The translations under genes and the position numbers were made by a program. Under the pieces are notes generated by a model. That model was not told the DNA's origin. It did not search any database and saw nothing but the letters and a program-made list of their open reading frames with translations. Of a stretch of DNA of 16,297 nt, positions 1 to 6,896 are shown piece by piece. How positions within the stretch are numbered: position 1 is the first letter of the stretch; every line of letters starts with the position of its first letter. Origin of the DNA: an uncultured Cellvibrio sp. (GTDB taxonomy: Bacteria > Pseudomonadota > Gammaproteobacteria > Pseudomonadales > Cellvibrionaceae); assembly GCA_946482345.1 (NCBI GenBank), contig CAMLRJ010000019.1, forward strand, positions 1 through 16,297, in the 5' to 3' direction.

Positions 1-277
1 TGCAATCGGTAAATCCTGAGCTGTAGGCTTTTGGTTCACCAATGATTCGAAGATAATCAGTAGCGTCCTCTGAATAGACCATCTTTGACTCTAAAAATAG
101 ATGCCAAGCAAAGGGATTTCCTTGCTCCCATATTTCATTTATGCGTGCATAAGAGTATATGGAGTAATCGCTCGGCTTAAACCTAGCATCATACCCATTT
201 ACAACCGCCAGCATATCTATGTCGGAGGCAATATCGACCTCGCCTCGGCAGACAGAACCAAATACGTAAATATGCAC
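1..277 (-). CDS. Nucleotidyltransferase-fold protein, N-terminal part (runs off left edge)
   Basis: The minus strand from 277 to the window edge is open for 92 codons. It begins with a beta strand followed by the pol-beta-type nucleotidyltransferase signature: FGSVCRGE at residues 6-13, then SDIDML at 18-23. The two Asp of SDID are the expected metal ligands. A downstream stretch, NPFAWHLFLESK, has the look of a small stand-alone nucleotidyltransferase family. The start is taken as GTG at 277, because in-frame TAA and TAG stops lie just upstream and a weak AGG-type ribosome site precedes it. It begins 2 nt after the stop of the pentapeptide gene, so the two are very likely co-transcribed and translationally coupled. 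Substrate is unknown: such domains occur in antibiotic nucleotidylation, MNT/HEPN-type toxin-antitoxin modules and uncharacterised roles. The 3' end is outside the window, so total length and any extra domain cannot be judged. Confidence 0.85.
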   Translation of the reverse strand, partial: MHIYVFGSVCRGEVDIASDIDMLAVVNGYDARFKPSDYSIYSYARINEIWEQGNPFAWHLFLESKMVYSEDATDYLRIIGEPKAYSSGFTDC

Positions 278-279
278 GT

Positions 280-1089
280 TTATCGCCTATTAAAACGCTT
301 TATTATAATTGACATAAAAAAACCAAACATTATTAATCTAGTTAAAAGAATTGCAGTCAAGTATTGGACTGGATATTCTGATGGAGACTCAACCCCAAGA
401 AAAATTTGGGGTGATTTCAGGAATGCCTCAGCGTATGATTTAATCAGTCGTGGGTCATCAAAATTTACAACATGAATTAGAGTTATTGTTATAAGAACCA
501 CTAACACAGCCCGGCATAATTTCCATGCCGACTCCCCATTGCCCCACATAAAATCCAAAATTTTAAATTGCATCCATTCTCCAAAAACCTTAAACCTATC
601 AAAACCTTTATATTTTTTTCGATAATACGATTCTTTTGATTTCCAAGCCTTATGAAGGTGATCCTCCGTTGCCTGAAGTTCTATGCTGATAGCTTTGTTT
701 GCAGACTTTGCGTCACCAATTTGCTGATAATTCATGCGAAGCGATCTTGCAAATTTCAGTTTTAAATTTTCATGACCTGGGCACCCAGCATCTAATATAT
801 CGCTATCAACATGTGTTTTTTCAAAATTTGCATAGTCAAAAATGCACCCGTTGAAGCTACTTCCAGAGAGATTGCAATTAACAAACCTACAGCCAGTGAA
901 ATCGCAACTATCAAAGTTGCAGTTTCTTAGGTAAGCAGCATCGAAAATACAATAACGAAAGTTGACATTTCTGAATTCAACTTTCAATGCTACCAATCGC
1001 TCAAATAGCTTATTAGTGAAAACTTCTTTGCTTATAGGTACATCGAATTTTTTATCTGACAATTTTTCGCGACCGCTATCTTTCATCAT
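280..1089 (-). CDS. Pentapeptide-repeat protein with C-terminal two-TM channel-like region
   Basis: This 269-residue protein has three parts. Residues about 36-98 are tandem pentapeptide repeats with the A/C/N-x-F/L pattern (for example CNFDS, CDFTG, CRFVN, CNLSG), which should form a right-handed quadrilateral beta helix. Residues about 110-185 are a charged, probably helical linker. At the C-terminus two hydrophobic segments (about 193-209 and 243-264) flank a short amphipathic stretch, and the protein ends in basic residues. This order resembles known pentapeptide proteins fused to a two-TM ion-channel domain, but no TVGYG-like selectivity filter is visible, so channel function is only a guess. 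The start is ATG at 1089; an alternative ATG follows immediately at 1086. The ribosome site is weak. The gene leads straight into the nucleotidyltransferase gene. Codon use and base composition are AT-rich compared with the right half of the window. Confidence 0.8.
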   Translation of the reverse strand: MMKDSGREKLSDKKFDVPISKEVFTNKLFERLVALKVEFRNVNFRYCIFDAAYLRNCNFDSCDFTGCRFVNCNLSGSSFNGCIFDYANFEKTHVDSDILDAGCPGHENLKLKFARSLRMNYQQIGDAKSANKAISIELQATEDHLHKAWKSKESYYRKKYKGFDRFKVFGEWMQFKILDFMWGNGESAWKLCRAVLVVLITITLIHVVNFDDPRLIKSYAEAFLKSPQIFLGVESPSEYPVQYLTAILLTRLIMFGFFMSIIIKRFNRR

Positions 1090-1360
1090 CGTTCACATTC
1101 ACCAGAGAATTTTTTATTGGAGAGGTTGTAGGAGCAGCCAATTGCTACGCGCCACTGCTTGAGTATTCAATATACCCACTACCGCCTTGAGCACAGAGCA
1201 GACTAGATAATACGCACACAACTCGAAGTCAAATAATTACTATCCAAATCAAAAACAAATTACTTTCAGTAACAAAAATATCTGTGAAATTTCTAATAAC
1301 AAAAAATTCAGAGAATTTAAGTCGCCGAATTCAACAAGTAATTTTATGGCGACAAACCAA

Positions 1361-1391
1361 AGGCTGGATCCCTGCCTTCGCAGGGATGACG
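1361..1391. repeat. REP-like dispersed palindrome
   Basis: An 8-bp perfect palindrome, ATCCCTGC (1368-1375) and GCAGGGAT (1380-1387), surrounds a CTTC loop and sits in the context GGCTGGATCC...GGGATGACG. This is very close to the widespread proteobacterial intergenic repeat of the form tGGATccCtGCcttcGCaGGgATGACg, found in many copies in many genomes. Only one copy was seen in the window. It lies in the gene-free stretch upstream of the pentapeptide gene. Confidence 0.7.
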
Positions 1392-1417
1392 ATGTGAAAT
1401 TGAGAAAACACATCAGA

Positions 1418-1452
1418 AAATAAAAAAGAGCCAAATAAGCTCTTTTTTATTT
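1418..1452. terminator. Bidirectional rho-independent terminator after the DUF3037 gene
   Basis: Perfect 14-bp arms AAATAAAAAAGAGC (1418-1431) and GCTCTTTTTTATTT (1439-1452) flank a 7-nt loop. The G/C base of the stem is followed by a T-run on both strands. It lies 32 nt past the DUF3037 stop and would end the minus-strand transcript. The arms are identical to those of the terminator at 2858-2892. Confidence 0.8.
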
Positions 1453-1484
1453 ATGCTGCAGCTACTGAGAATGAACATTCTTGC

Positions 1485-2297
1485 TTAGTAAATACAGAAT
1501 TCTTTCAGCTTGTCTTCAGCGCTTGCATTTTCTATGGCTACTTCATACAACTTTAGCTCATCAATCATTTCATTTTGGGCCTTTTTAATTTCAGGTTTTT
1601 CAGAAAGGCCATCCACTGTAATCAACAGTTGTCCATTCCATCCAACTTTCGTTCTCAAGCGGTTCAGCCTTCCTACCCATTGCTCGCCATGGCTGTAAAT
1701 ATCATTAATCTTTGGCTGCCCCAAATATAAAGGTTTAATGGCTTTTACAGGCTGTTCGTTGATTACCTGAACCAATGGCAGCTGAAGAGACACAACATTT
1801 GGATTACCGATGTGATCCTCTTTAAACGGAGCTTTCAAATCAAAAGTTTTCACCAGATCTTGAATACGCTTAACCAGTTTTTGTTCCGGGCTTTCATTGC
1901 GTAAAAAACCAAACTCTACGTAATGATTAAAAATAGTCAGTAATTCTTGTTCCGGATTATCTGTCAGTCGGCCTCTTGGCTCACCGAATCGTATAATTGC
2001 CTCACGTGGATGAACTGCAATATTAAATGCGTTTAATAAACTATCAGGTGTGCAAGCAATATTTACTTTTTGCAAGCGTTTCAATTCAGCGTCTATGGTA
2101 TGTACTGCATCACGATATACAGCATGATTCAAACCATGAAAGAAATTGGTATAGCGTTTATATTTTTGAGTTTCGAGTTTGTAAGCCCAATAACCTGTTT
2201 GAGGGCATATAAGCAATACGCCAATATTGGCAAACTCACCCGTTTCGCTGTAAGGCATAAATTGTATGAGAGCATAACGACATGCAAATTTTTTCAT
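1485..2297 (-). CDS. DUF3037 family protein (HipA-associated partner)
   Basis: The 270-residue product begins MKKFACRYALIQFMP and continues with GEFANIGVLL, the N-terminal signature of the DUF3037 family, whose members usually read YALIQY.P....GE..NvGVvL. The biochemical function is unknown. DUF3037 genes commonly lie directly beside a short HipA-like kinase gene, and that is the case here. No signal peptide or membrane segment is visible, so it is probably cytoplasmic. The start is ATG at 2297 rather than the TTG at 2309, because a strong GGAGGG ribosome site (2302-2307) precedes the ATG by 4 nt and the TTG would fall inside that site. The start ATG overlaps an out-of-frame TGA (ATGA, 2294-2297) that appears to be the ancestral stop of the upstream kinase gene. 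The DUF3037 frame itself looks intact although its partner is broken. Confidence 0.85.
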   Translation of the reverse strand: MKKFACRYALIQFMPYSETGEFANIGVLLICPQTGYWAYKLETQKYKRYTNFFHGLNHAVYRDAVHTIDAELKRLQKVNIACTPDSLLNAFNIAVHPREAIIRFGEPRGRLTDNPEQELLTIFNHYVEFGFLRNESPEQKLVKRIQDLVKTFDLKAPFKEDHIGNPNVVSLQLPLVQVINEQPVKAIKPLYLGQPKINDIYSHGEQWVGRLNRLRTKVGWNGQLLITVDGLSEKPEIKKAQNEMIDELKLYEVAIENASAEDKLKEFCIY

Positions 2298-2768
2298 TCT
2301 GCCCTCCAAAATTCTTCAGTTTGGCAACGTAAAAGTTGATTTCTTAGTCGATCTATATCCAGTGTAGTAGGAAGTGTTTGTTCCGTTTCTTATCCACCAG
2401 TCAAAAACCAGAATATTGCGTTGAAGCTCATCATCAACTTTCTCAACACTCGCCTCTTCGAACCAACAGGCTAATGGAACCTCTTGGGATGCGAAGCCCA
2501 TACATGCACCTATTGAACGCAGTTCTGGTGATGTCACATCCAGTAACTCTTTCGAAATTTCACCCAGACAGAAATTCGGTATAGGTAGAGCCAGCGCTTT
2601 AGCGAGATACCCACAAATCCATTCGTATATCGGTGTCGTAGAACCAGACTGCCGCCCTTTTACGTAATAGTTAAACCCGTCATCACCCACACATAGATAT
2701 GGCTCTGAACGTCCCATGGAAGCCAGTTTTGTGATTTCGATAATTTGAACGATTTTGCTTTTGGTCAT
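2294..2768 (-). pseudogene. HipA-family kinase gene with internal deletion and frameshift
   Basis: The first 128 codons from ATG 2768 (AAAGGA ribosome site just upstream) read as the N-terminal half of the short HipA-like kinases. They include YYVKGR with the probable ATP-binding Lys (residue 37), IYEWICGYLAKALALPIP and ILVFDWWIRN (about 119-128). Immediately after RN the frame degenerates into a Ser/Thr/Tyr-rich tail and stops at 2316, giving only 150 residues, whereas such kinases are usually about 240-270. In the +1 frame from about 2384 a plausible C-terminal tail continues, including LDIDRLRNQLL and EEFWRAE, and stops at TGA 2296-2294, overlapping the DUF3037 ATG. The catalytic loop and metal-binding Asp segments that should lie between these parts are missing. 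The simplest reading is an internal deletion of about 90 or more codons with loss of frame. A truncated but still translated protein cannot be excluded. Confidence 0.75.
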
Positions 2769-2857
2769 CAAGCATCCTTTTCGTTTTCTCTATTTACACC
2801 GCTCTTCTGATCTGCATCCTATTGGATAGACTCAAGTTTATCCATGTTTGTGCCAAA

Positions 2858-2892
2858 AAATAAAAAAGAGCCCAATGAGCTCTTTTTTATTT
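2858..2892. terminator. Bidirectional rho-independent terminator after the lipoprotein gene
   Basis: Arms AAATAAAAAAGAGC (2858-2871) and GCTCTTTTTTATTT (2879-2892) surround a 7-nt loop, with a T-run on either strand. It lies just past the lipoprotein stop (2908) and about 90 nt upstream of the HipA-like start, insulating the two transcription units. The stem is identical to that at 1418-1452 and the loops differ at two positions. Confidence 0.8.
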
Positions 2893-2907
2893 TTACAGCA
2901 ATTGTTT

Positions 2908-3702
2908 TTACATCCGCTGCACAGGCACTGATAAACGTTGTACGCGTGATGCAGTGATGGATACATCACCGAATGCTGGATCGCCTTGTTCGGTTTGGTC
3001 TTCATAGGACCAGAGGCTGGTGCGGAGTTGGCAGGTGGTGATTGAGGTGTCTGACGGAAAATAAAAATAATCCGAGAAACGAAAGACGAAAGGGCTTACC
3101 GGAATTGTTGGGAAATAACTGTTTGGCAAGCGCACGGTTTGCAAATATTGTTCTGTGTCGCCGCAGCTGAAACGCAGGGTAATTTGATATTCGTAATTGG
3201 TGATACCTGTCCATTCCACTGTCAGGGATGATGTGGGTAAAAAAGGTGTTGTGGAAGGCGTGATGGAAAAAGTGGTGGGTTCGAGAGTGCGCACTAGAGT
3301 ATTTAATGCTGAACCTGTCGGGCGGTTCAGGGCGATTGTCATTTCTTCGCCGCCTGCGGTTTCGGTGACTGTGCGGCTGTAATCAATACCGTAGGGTTTA
3401 CCATTTGCAGGATACAAATTTTTTGTGAATGGATTAGTGGTTGCGTCTTGCAACAGGGTCAAACTTTCCTGATCGGTTAAATTGACCCATTGCACATAAT
3501 GACCGTGGAATTTGTACAAGGTGACATAGACATGAGTGCCGTTGTCGGCAGTGTCTGTTTCTGCATCCATGGTTTGCACACTGACATCCATACCAATTTG
3601 ATCGGTGGTCAGGTTTTTTGACGATACCGTTTCATCGGGATAATCATCACCATCACACCCGGTAAGCAAAAACACACACAGAATTGCGCTACGAAAGTAC
3701 AT
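2908..3702 (-). CDS. Hypothetical lipoprotein
   Basis: This 264-residue product opens with a short hydrophobic segment ending in the lipobox LLTGC, so Cys16 is the probable lipidation site after signal peptidase II cleavage. The next residues are DGDDYPDE; an acidic residue at +2 can favour inner-membrane retention in some bacteria, but that rule varies. The rest is rich in Thr, Ser, Tyr and Phe with alternating hydrophobic strands, suggesting a beta-rich extracytoplasmic domain. Two further Cys (in RFSCGD and TTCQLR) could form a disulphide. I do not recognise the family. The start is ATG 3702 with a GAGGTG ribosome site 4-5 nt upstream. It lies 52 nt downstream of the slyD-like gene on the same strand and ends at the terminator at 2858-2892, so it may be co-transcribed with slyD. 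Confidence 0.75.
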   Translation of the reverse strand: MYFRSAILCVFLLTGCDGDDYPDETVSSKNLTTDQIGMDVSVQTMDAETDTADNGTHVYVTLYKFHGHYVQWVNLTDQESLTLLQDATTNPFTKNLYPANGKPYGIDYSRTVTETAGGEEMTIALNRPTGSALNTLVRTLEPTTFSITPSTTPFLPTSSLTVEWTGITNYEYQITLRFSCGDTEQYLQTVRLPNSYFPTIPVSPFVFRFSDYFYFPSDTSITTCQLRTSLWSYEDQTEQGDPAFGDVSITASRVQRLSVPVQRM

Positions 3703-3754
3703 AGGTCACCTCACAATTTGAACAAGTCAAACAACGGTAATTAACTATAGCAGT

Positions 3755-4249
3755 TTAATGATTATGCCCACCCGCACCATGTGCATGACCGTGAGCCAAC
3801 TCTTCATCCGATGCATCGCGAACATCTACAATTTCAATTTCAAAATTCAGATGCTTGCCTGCAAGCGGATGATTGCTATCCACATCCACATTAAATTTAC
3901 CCACTTTCAACACCACGGCTTCCCATGGGCCATGTTGGGTATTCACTGAAACCTTCATACCGGGTTTCAAACGATTTTTAATTTTCTCGTGATCCAGCAA
4001 ATGCTTGATTGGAATTCGTTGTATAGCGCCTTCACGACGCAAACCATAGCCCTCTTCCGGCGCGACCTTTACGCTGAGCTTATCGCCAGCCTGTTTACCT
4101 TCCAGCGCCTGCTCAATCGCGGCCAATAAATTATTATGGCCATGTAAATACAGCGTTGGATCAGCACCGTAGGATTCTTCCAGCAAGGCACCATCCAACT
4201 CATGCAAACGATAATGAAAACTGACAACTTTATTGGCAGATACAGACAT
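3755..4249 (-). CDS. slyD: SlyD-like FKBP-type peptidyl-prolyl cis-trans isomerase
   Basis: This cytoplasmic folding helper catalyses cis-trans isomerisation of prolyl bonds and, in the SlyD family, also binds metals such as nickel. The 164-residue sequence starts SVSANKVVSFHYRL and has the FKBP core (LHGHNNLLAAIEQALEGKQAGD, then VAPEEGYG). The insert-in-flap domain typical of SlyD follows (about residues 70-125, with LKPGM and NVDVDSNHPLAGK), then a return strand LNFEIEIVDV. It ends in a His-rich tail (HGHAHGAGGHNH) suited to metal binding, shorter and less Cys-rich than in E. coli SlyD. The start is ATG 4249 with AGG 9 nt upstream; a TTG three codons earlier is less likely. It is divergent from the phosphopantetheinyl transferase gene across 42 nt. 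Confidence 0.9.
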   Translation of the reverse strand: MSVSANKVVSFHYRLHELDGALLEESYGADPTLYLHGHNNLLAAIEQALEGKQAGDKLSVKVAPEEGYGLRREGAIQRIPIKHLLDHEKIKNRLKPGMKVSVNTQHGPWEAVVLKVGKFNVDVDSNHPLAGKHLNFEIEIVDVRDASDEELAHGHAHGAGGHNH

Positions 4250-4291
4250 AATAGGCAACCTGATTAAATTATTAAGGCGCGCATTATAGCC

Positions 4292-5014
4292 ATGTTAACT
4301 TCTCACTCTCACCTGCTTTTAAACGAAAACCAGATACACCTTTGGCATTTTGATCTGGAAAAAACGCCGGAAGGTTGGCAGGAAAACGGTCGCTCCTTGT
4401 TATCGGCTGATGAAAACGAACGTGCCGCCAAATTTAAACGTGGTGCTGACAACTACATCAACACACGAATTTTCATGCGACGAATCCTGGCCCGTTACAC
4501 CAATACCAAACCCGAGTCCTTGCTATTTTATCGCAACCCTTACGGTAAACCTTTTGTGCAGTACAAAGATTTACAATTTAACTTGAGCCACAGCAAACAA
4601 TCCGCTGTTTTAGCGGTGGGCATGAATTGCGCTTTAGGCATTGATGTTGAAAGTACTGCAGAAAGAAAATCCATTTTAGATATCGCCCGACATTATTTTC
4701 ATGCTGATGAAATTGCCCGCATAAACCAAATTACTGATCCAGAAAAAATGCAGGATTATTTTTTTCAACTCTGGACACTAAAAGAAGCTTTTCTTAAAGG
4801 ACTGGGCACAGGCATAGCCACAGGCTTGGATAAAATCAGTTTTGCACTATCAGGCCCGCATAAGATCAGCGCAACTTTCTCACCGGAATTAAAACTCGAA
4901 CAACCCGGGCAGTGGCAATTTTTTCAATGCGAGCTCAATCAATATTCCATAAAAAATTGGTGCGCTGTTGCGGTAAAGTCACCGCAGCCTGTCGAATTCG
5001 AATGGCAAAATTAA
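4292..5014 (+). CDS. 4'-phosphopantetheinyl transferase, Sfp/Gsp type
   Basis: The enzyme transfers the 4'-phosphopantetheine arm of coenzyme A to a conserved Ser of carrier proteins of fatty acid, polyketide or nonribosomal peptide synthesis. At 240 residues it has the length of the two-domain Sfp class rather than the short AcpS class. It carries both family motifs: LGIDVES (residues 115-121, with metal ligands Asp118 and Glu120) and WTLKEAFLKGLGTG (161-174, with the catalytic Glu165 and Lys164). NLSHS (97-101) and the early RFxxG-like region (KFKRGADNYINTRI) also fit. No carrier-protein synthase is in the window, so the partner is unknown; it may serve as the general cellular transferase. 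The stop shares a TTAA palindrome with the stop of the convergent binding-protein gene (5011-5014). The ribosome site is weak and distant. Confidence 0.9.
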   Translation: MLTSHSHLLLNENQIHLWHFDLEKTPEGWQENGRSLLSADENERAAKFKRGADNYINTRIFMRRILARYTNTKPESLLFYRNPYGKPFVQYKDLQFNLSHSKQSAVLAVGMNCALGIDVESTAERKSILDIARHYFHADEIARINQITDPEKMQDYFFQLWTLKEAFLKGLGTGIATGLDKISFALSGPHKISATFSPELKLEQPGQWQFFQCELNQYSIKNWCAVAVKSPQPVEFEWQN

Positions 5015-5913
5015 TCCAGCCACTCATCAGGATACTTAACCGCATCTTTACACTGGCCCGCCTGATCAATCAGTGGTGATTCCAAACAAACCAGATGCCG
5101 ACTGCGCAAATTTAATTGTTTAAGATCCTGTTCATGATGCAGACGAAAAAGCGCATCAAAATCACCGTTCGCTTCGAGTTTTTTTAATCCCATCTCAATA
5201 CGCCTGGCAACTTTCGGATGAGCATTGCTAACATAAAAATAAATGGGAAACTTGTAATAAATCAGCAACTGATCATCAATTGCCAAGAAAGGATACTGCT
5301 GTTTTTTTGCTTCGAGTATATGCGCTACTTCATTTGCACCAAACGGTAAACAATCAAAACGTTTGTACCCCAACATATCAAATAAACTGCCAAGCCCTGG
5401 CGTCAGCACGGGTTTGATGTGATTTGCCTTGTAAATACCCACATCAGGCCATTCTTCACTTTGGCCAATTTTTATCTTCATCAAATCCTGCAATGACTTT
5501 ACATTTTTCAAAGATGCTGCATCTGCATTTTTCAAACATATTCGATAACCCAACAACCCACGTAAAATATCGACGGGGATCTCGATAACATTTCCTTTGG
5601 ATATCACCGAGCCGGGATTTGCCCACACCAGATTAATTAATTTGCCTTCGTTAATTAATAATGCTTTACGTCGATCATTGGGATTTTCGCCTTTAATTAC
5701 CGATATCTCATAATGACCAAATTCAGGACGGGTAATTTCCAGCGCTTCACGAATCAATTCAATTTTATAATCATGCAAAAATTCGTGCCCATTCGGAATA
5801 CCATAACGCACCACCAGCATAGACTCATCGGCACACAATTTTAACGCGAATAAATTCAGCAGCAGACACAGAAACGTCCAACTCCATTTAAGTTCAAATA
5901 ATTTAGCTCTCAC
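5011..5913 (-). CDS. Periplasmic solute-binding-like protein, tandem copy 1
   Basis: This 300-residue product has a signal peptide (hydrophobic core about residues 8-25, cleavage probably near LCADES) followed by a type-2 periplasmic-binding-protein-like fold. Features are VVRYGIPNGHEFL, LINLVWANPGSVISKG, LRGLLGYRICLKN, a LQDLMKIKIGQSEEWPD segment and a DDQLLIYYKFPIYFYVS strand-helix near the C-terminus. The end contains conserved Cys (LVCLESP and GQCKD) that may pair. The start is GTG at 5913: the upstream ATG (ATG ACT TAA) stops at once, and an AAGGTGG ribosome site precedes the GTG. It lies downstream of its paralogue at 5979-6896. No permease, ATPase, histidine kinase or GGDEF gene is adjacent, so the ligand and whether it feeds transport or signalling are unknown. 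Confidence 0.8.
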   Translation of the reverse strand: MRAKLFELKWSWTFLCLLLNLFALKLCADESMLVVRYGIPNGHEFLHDYKIELIREALEITRPEFGHYEISVIKGENPNDRRKALLINEGKLINLVWANPGSVISKGNVIEIPVDILRGLLGYRICLKNADAASLKNVKSLQDLMKIKIGQSEEWPDVGIYKANHIKPVLTPGLGSLFDMLGYKRFDCLPFGANEVAHILEAKKQQYPFLAIDDQLLIYYKFPIYFYVSNAHPKVARRIEMGLKKLEANGDFDALFRLHHEQDLKQLNLRSRHLVCLESPLIDQAGQCKDAVKYPDEWLD

Positions 5914-5978
5914 CTGGCCACCTTAAGTCATACTGATTAATCATCCCGATTGTGAATGCAGATATTTTTATTCTGATA

Positions 5979-6896
5979 TTAATTGATCCATTCGTCGGGA
6001 TAAACCACAGGATCTTTACATTGATTGATCTGATCAATAAAAGGGGATTCCAGACAAACCAGATGCCGATTGCGTAAATTCAACACTTTCAGATCCTGCT
6101 CATGATGCTTGCGAAAAATCGCATCAAAATCACCATTTTTCTGAAGTTTTTTCAACCCCAACTCCAAACGCCTGGCTATATCGGGATGAACTTTGCTGAC
6201 ATAAAAGTAAATAGGGAATTTGTAATAAATTAATAATTGGTCGTCAATTGCCAAAAATGGATATTGATTTTTTTTCTCTTCATAAATGTGCGCCACTTCA
6301 TTTGCCCCCAGGGGCAAACAGTCAAAACGCCTGTAACCCAACATTTCAAACAAACTGCCAAGGCTGGGTGTGAGCATAGGCTTTATATTGTTAGCCCGGT
6401 AAATATTCACATCAGGCCATTCCTCACTTTGACCAATTTTCATTTTCATTAAATCCTGCAATGAAATGACATGTTTCAAAGAGGGTGCGGCCACATTTTT
6501 CAAACATATTCTGTAACCAAGAAGACCATGAAAAATATCCACTGGAATTTCCAACACTTCACCTTTTGAAATCATGGAACCGGATGTCGCCCAGAGCACA
6601 TTGATTAATTTCCCTTCGTTAATCAACACCGTTCGGCGTTGATCGTTGGGACTCTCGCCCTTAAACGTCATCACTTCATAATTGCCAAATTCCGGGCGGG
6701 TAATTTCCAACGCCTGATGAATTAACTCCACCTTATAGGTGTGTAAAAATTCACGTCCGGTTGGAATAACATAACGCACAACCATCGGGGAAACATCTGA
6801 TGATTTTTCATCAGCAGATAAGTTACAGCTAAATAAATTCCCAATCAGGAATAGAAACATCAAACTCCATTTAAGTTTGAATGATTTAACTCTCAC
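5979..6896 (-). CDS. Periplasmic solute-binding-like protein, tandem copy 2
   Basis: This is the paralogue of the adjacent gene, collinear over its whole length and roughly two-thirds to three-quarters identical by eye. It shares the blocks GKLINVLWATSGSMISKG, FHGLLGYRICLKN, LMKMKIGQSEEWPDV and the C-terminal HLVCLESPFIDQ. The signal peptide (about residues 6-27, ending near LSADE) is slightly longer, with an extra SSDVSP insertion after it. An ATG at 6914 gives six more residues, but GTG at 6896 is preferred because it aligns exactly with the only possible start of the paralogue and both have an aGGGTGa/AAGGTGG site in the same place. About 30 nt upstream of each gene also match (AGTCATrCTGATTAAT), so the duplication included the leader. 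This copy is probably transcribed first. Confidence 0.8.
   Translation of the reverse strand: MRVKSFKLKWSLMFLFLIGNLFSCNLSADEKSSDVSPMVVRYVIPTGREFLHTYKVELIHQALEITRPEFGNYEVMTFKGESPNDQRRTVLINEGKLINVLWATSGSMISKGEVLEIPVDIFHGLLGYRICLKNVAAPSLKHVISLQDLMKMKIGQSEEWPDVNIYRANNIKPMLTPSLGSLFEMLGYRRFDCLPLGANEVAHIYEEKKNQYPFLAIDDQLLIYYKFPIYFYVSKVHPDIARRLELGLKKLQKNGDFDAIFRKHHEQDLKVLNLRNRHLVCLESPFIDQINQCKDPVVYPDEWIN

Larger units (their letters stand above)
1090..1484. other. Gene-free stretch between two accessory gene pairs
   Basis: This 395-nt AT-rich stretch has no convincing gene. A 61-codon minus-strand frame at 1249-1434 runs through both the REP-like hairpin and the terminator and looks spurious. The stretch holds a 6-bp inverted repeat GTCGCC/GGCGAC (1321-1326 and 1348-1353), the REP-like palindrome at 1368-1387 and a terminator at 1418-1452. 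The promoter for the pentapeptide gene should lie in the right-hand neighbourhood of 1090-1250, but no convincing -35/-10 pair was seen. Confidence 0.6.

Noticed and set aside
101..475. Plus-strand frame of 124 codons
   Set aside because: It lies antisense to the nucleotidyltransferase start and the pentapeptide 3' end, which have recognisable motifs. It has no ribosome site or domain.
1361..1391. CRISPR repeat or attachment site
   Set aside because: There is only one copy, no regularly spaced repeats occur in the window, and no integrase or tRNA is near.
1249..1434. Minus-strand frame of 61 codons in the gene-free stretch
   Set aside because: It runs through the REP-like hairpin and part of a terminator, is Leu/Phe-rich from AT-rich sequence and has no good ribosome site.
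2316..2768. Complete small HipA-related antitoxin-like protein
   Set aside because: The end after DWWIRN is low-complexity and unlike the family, and the expected tail is visible in the next frame, so a broken gene is more likely.
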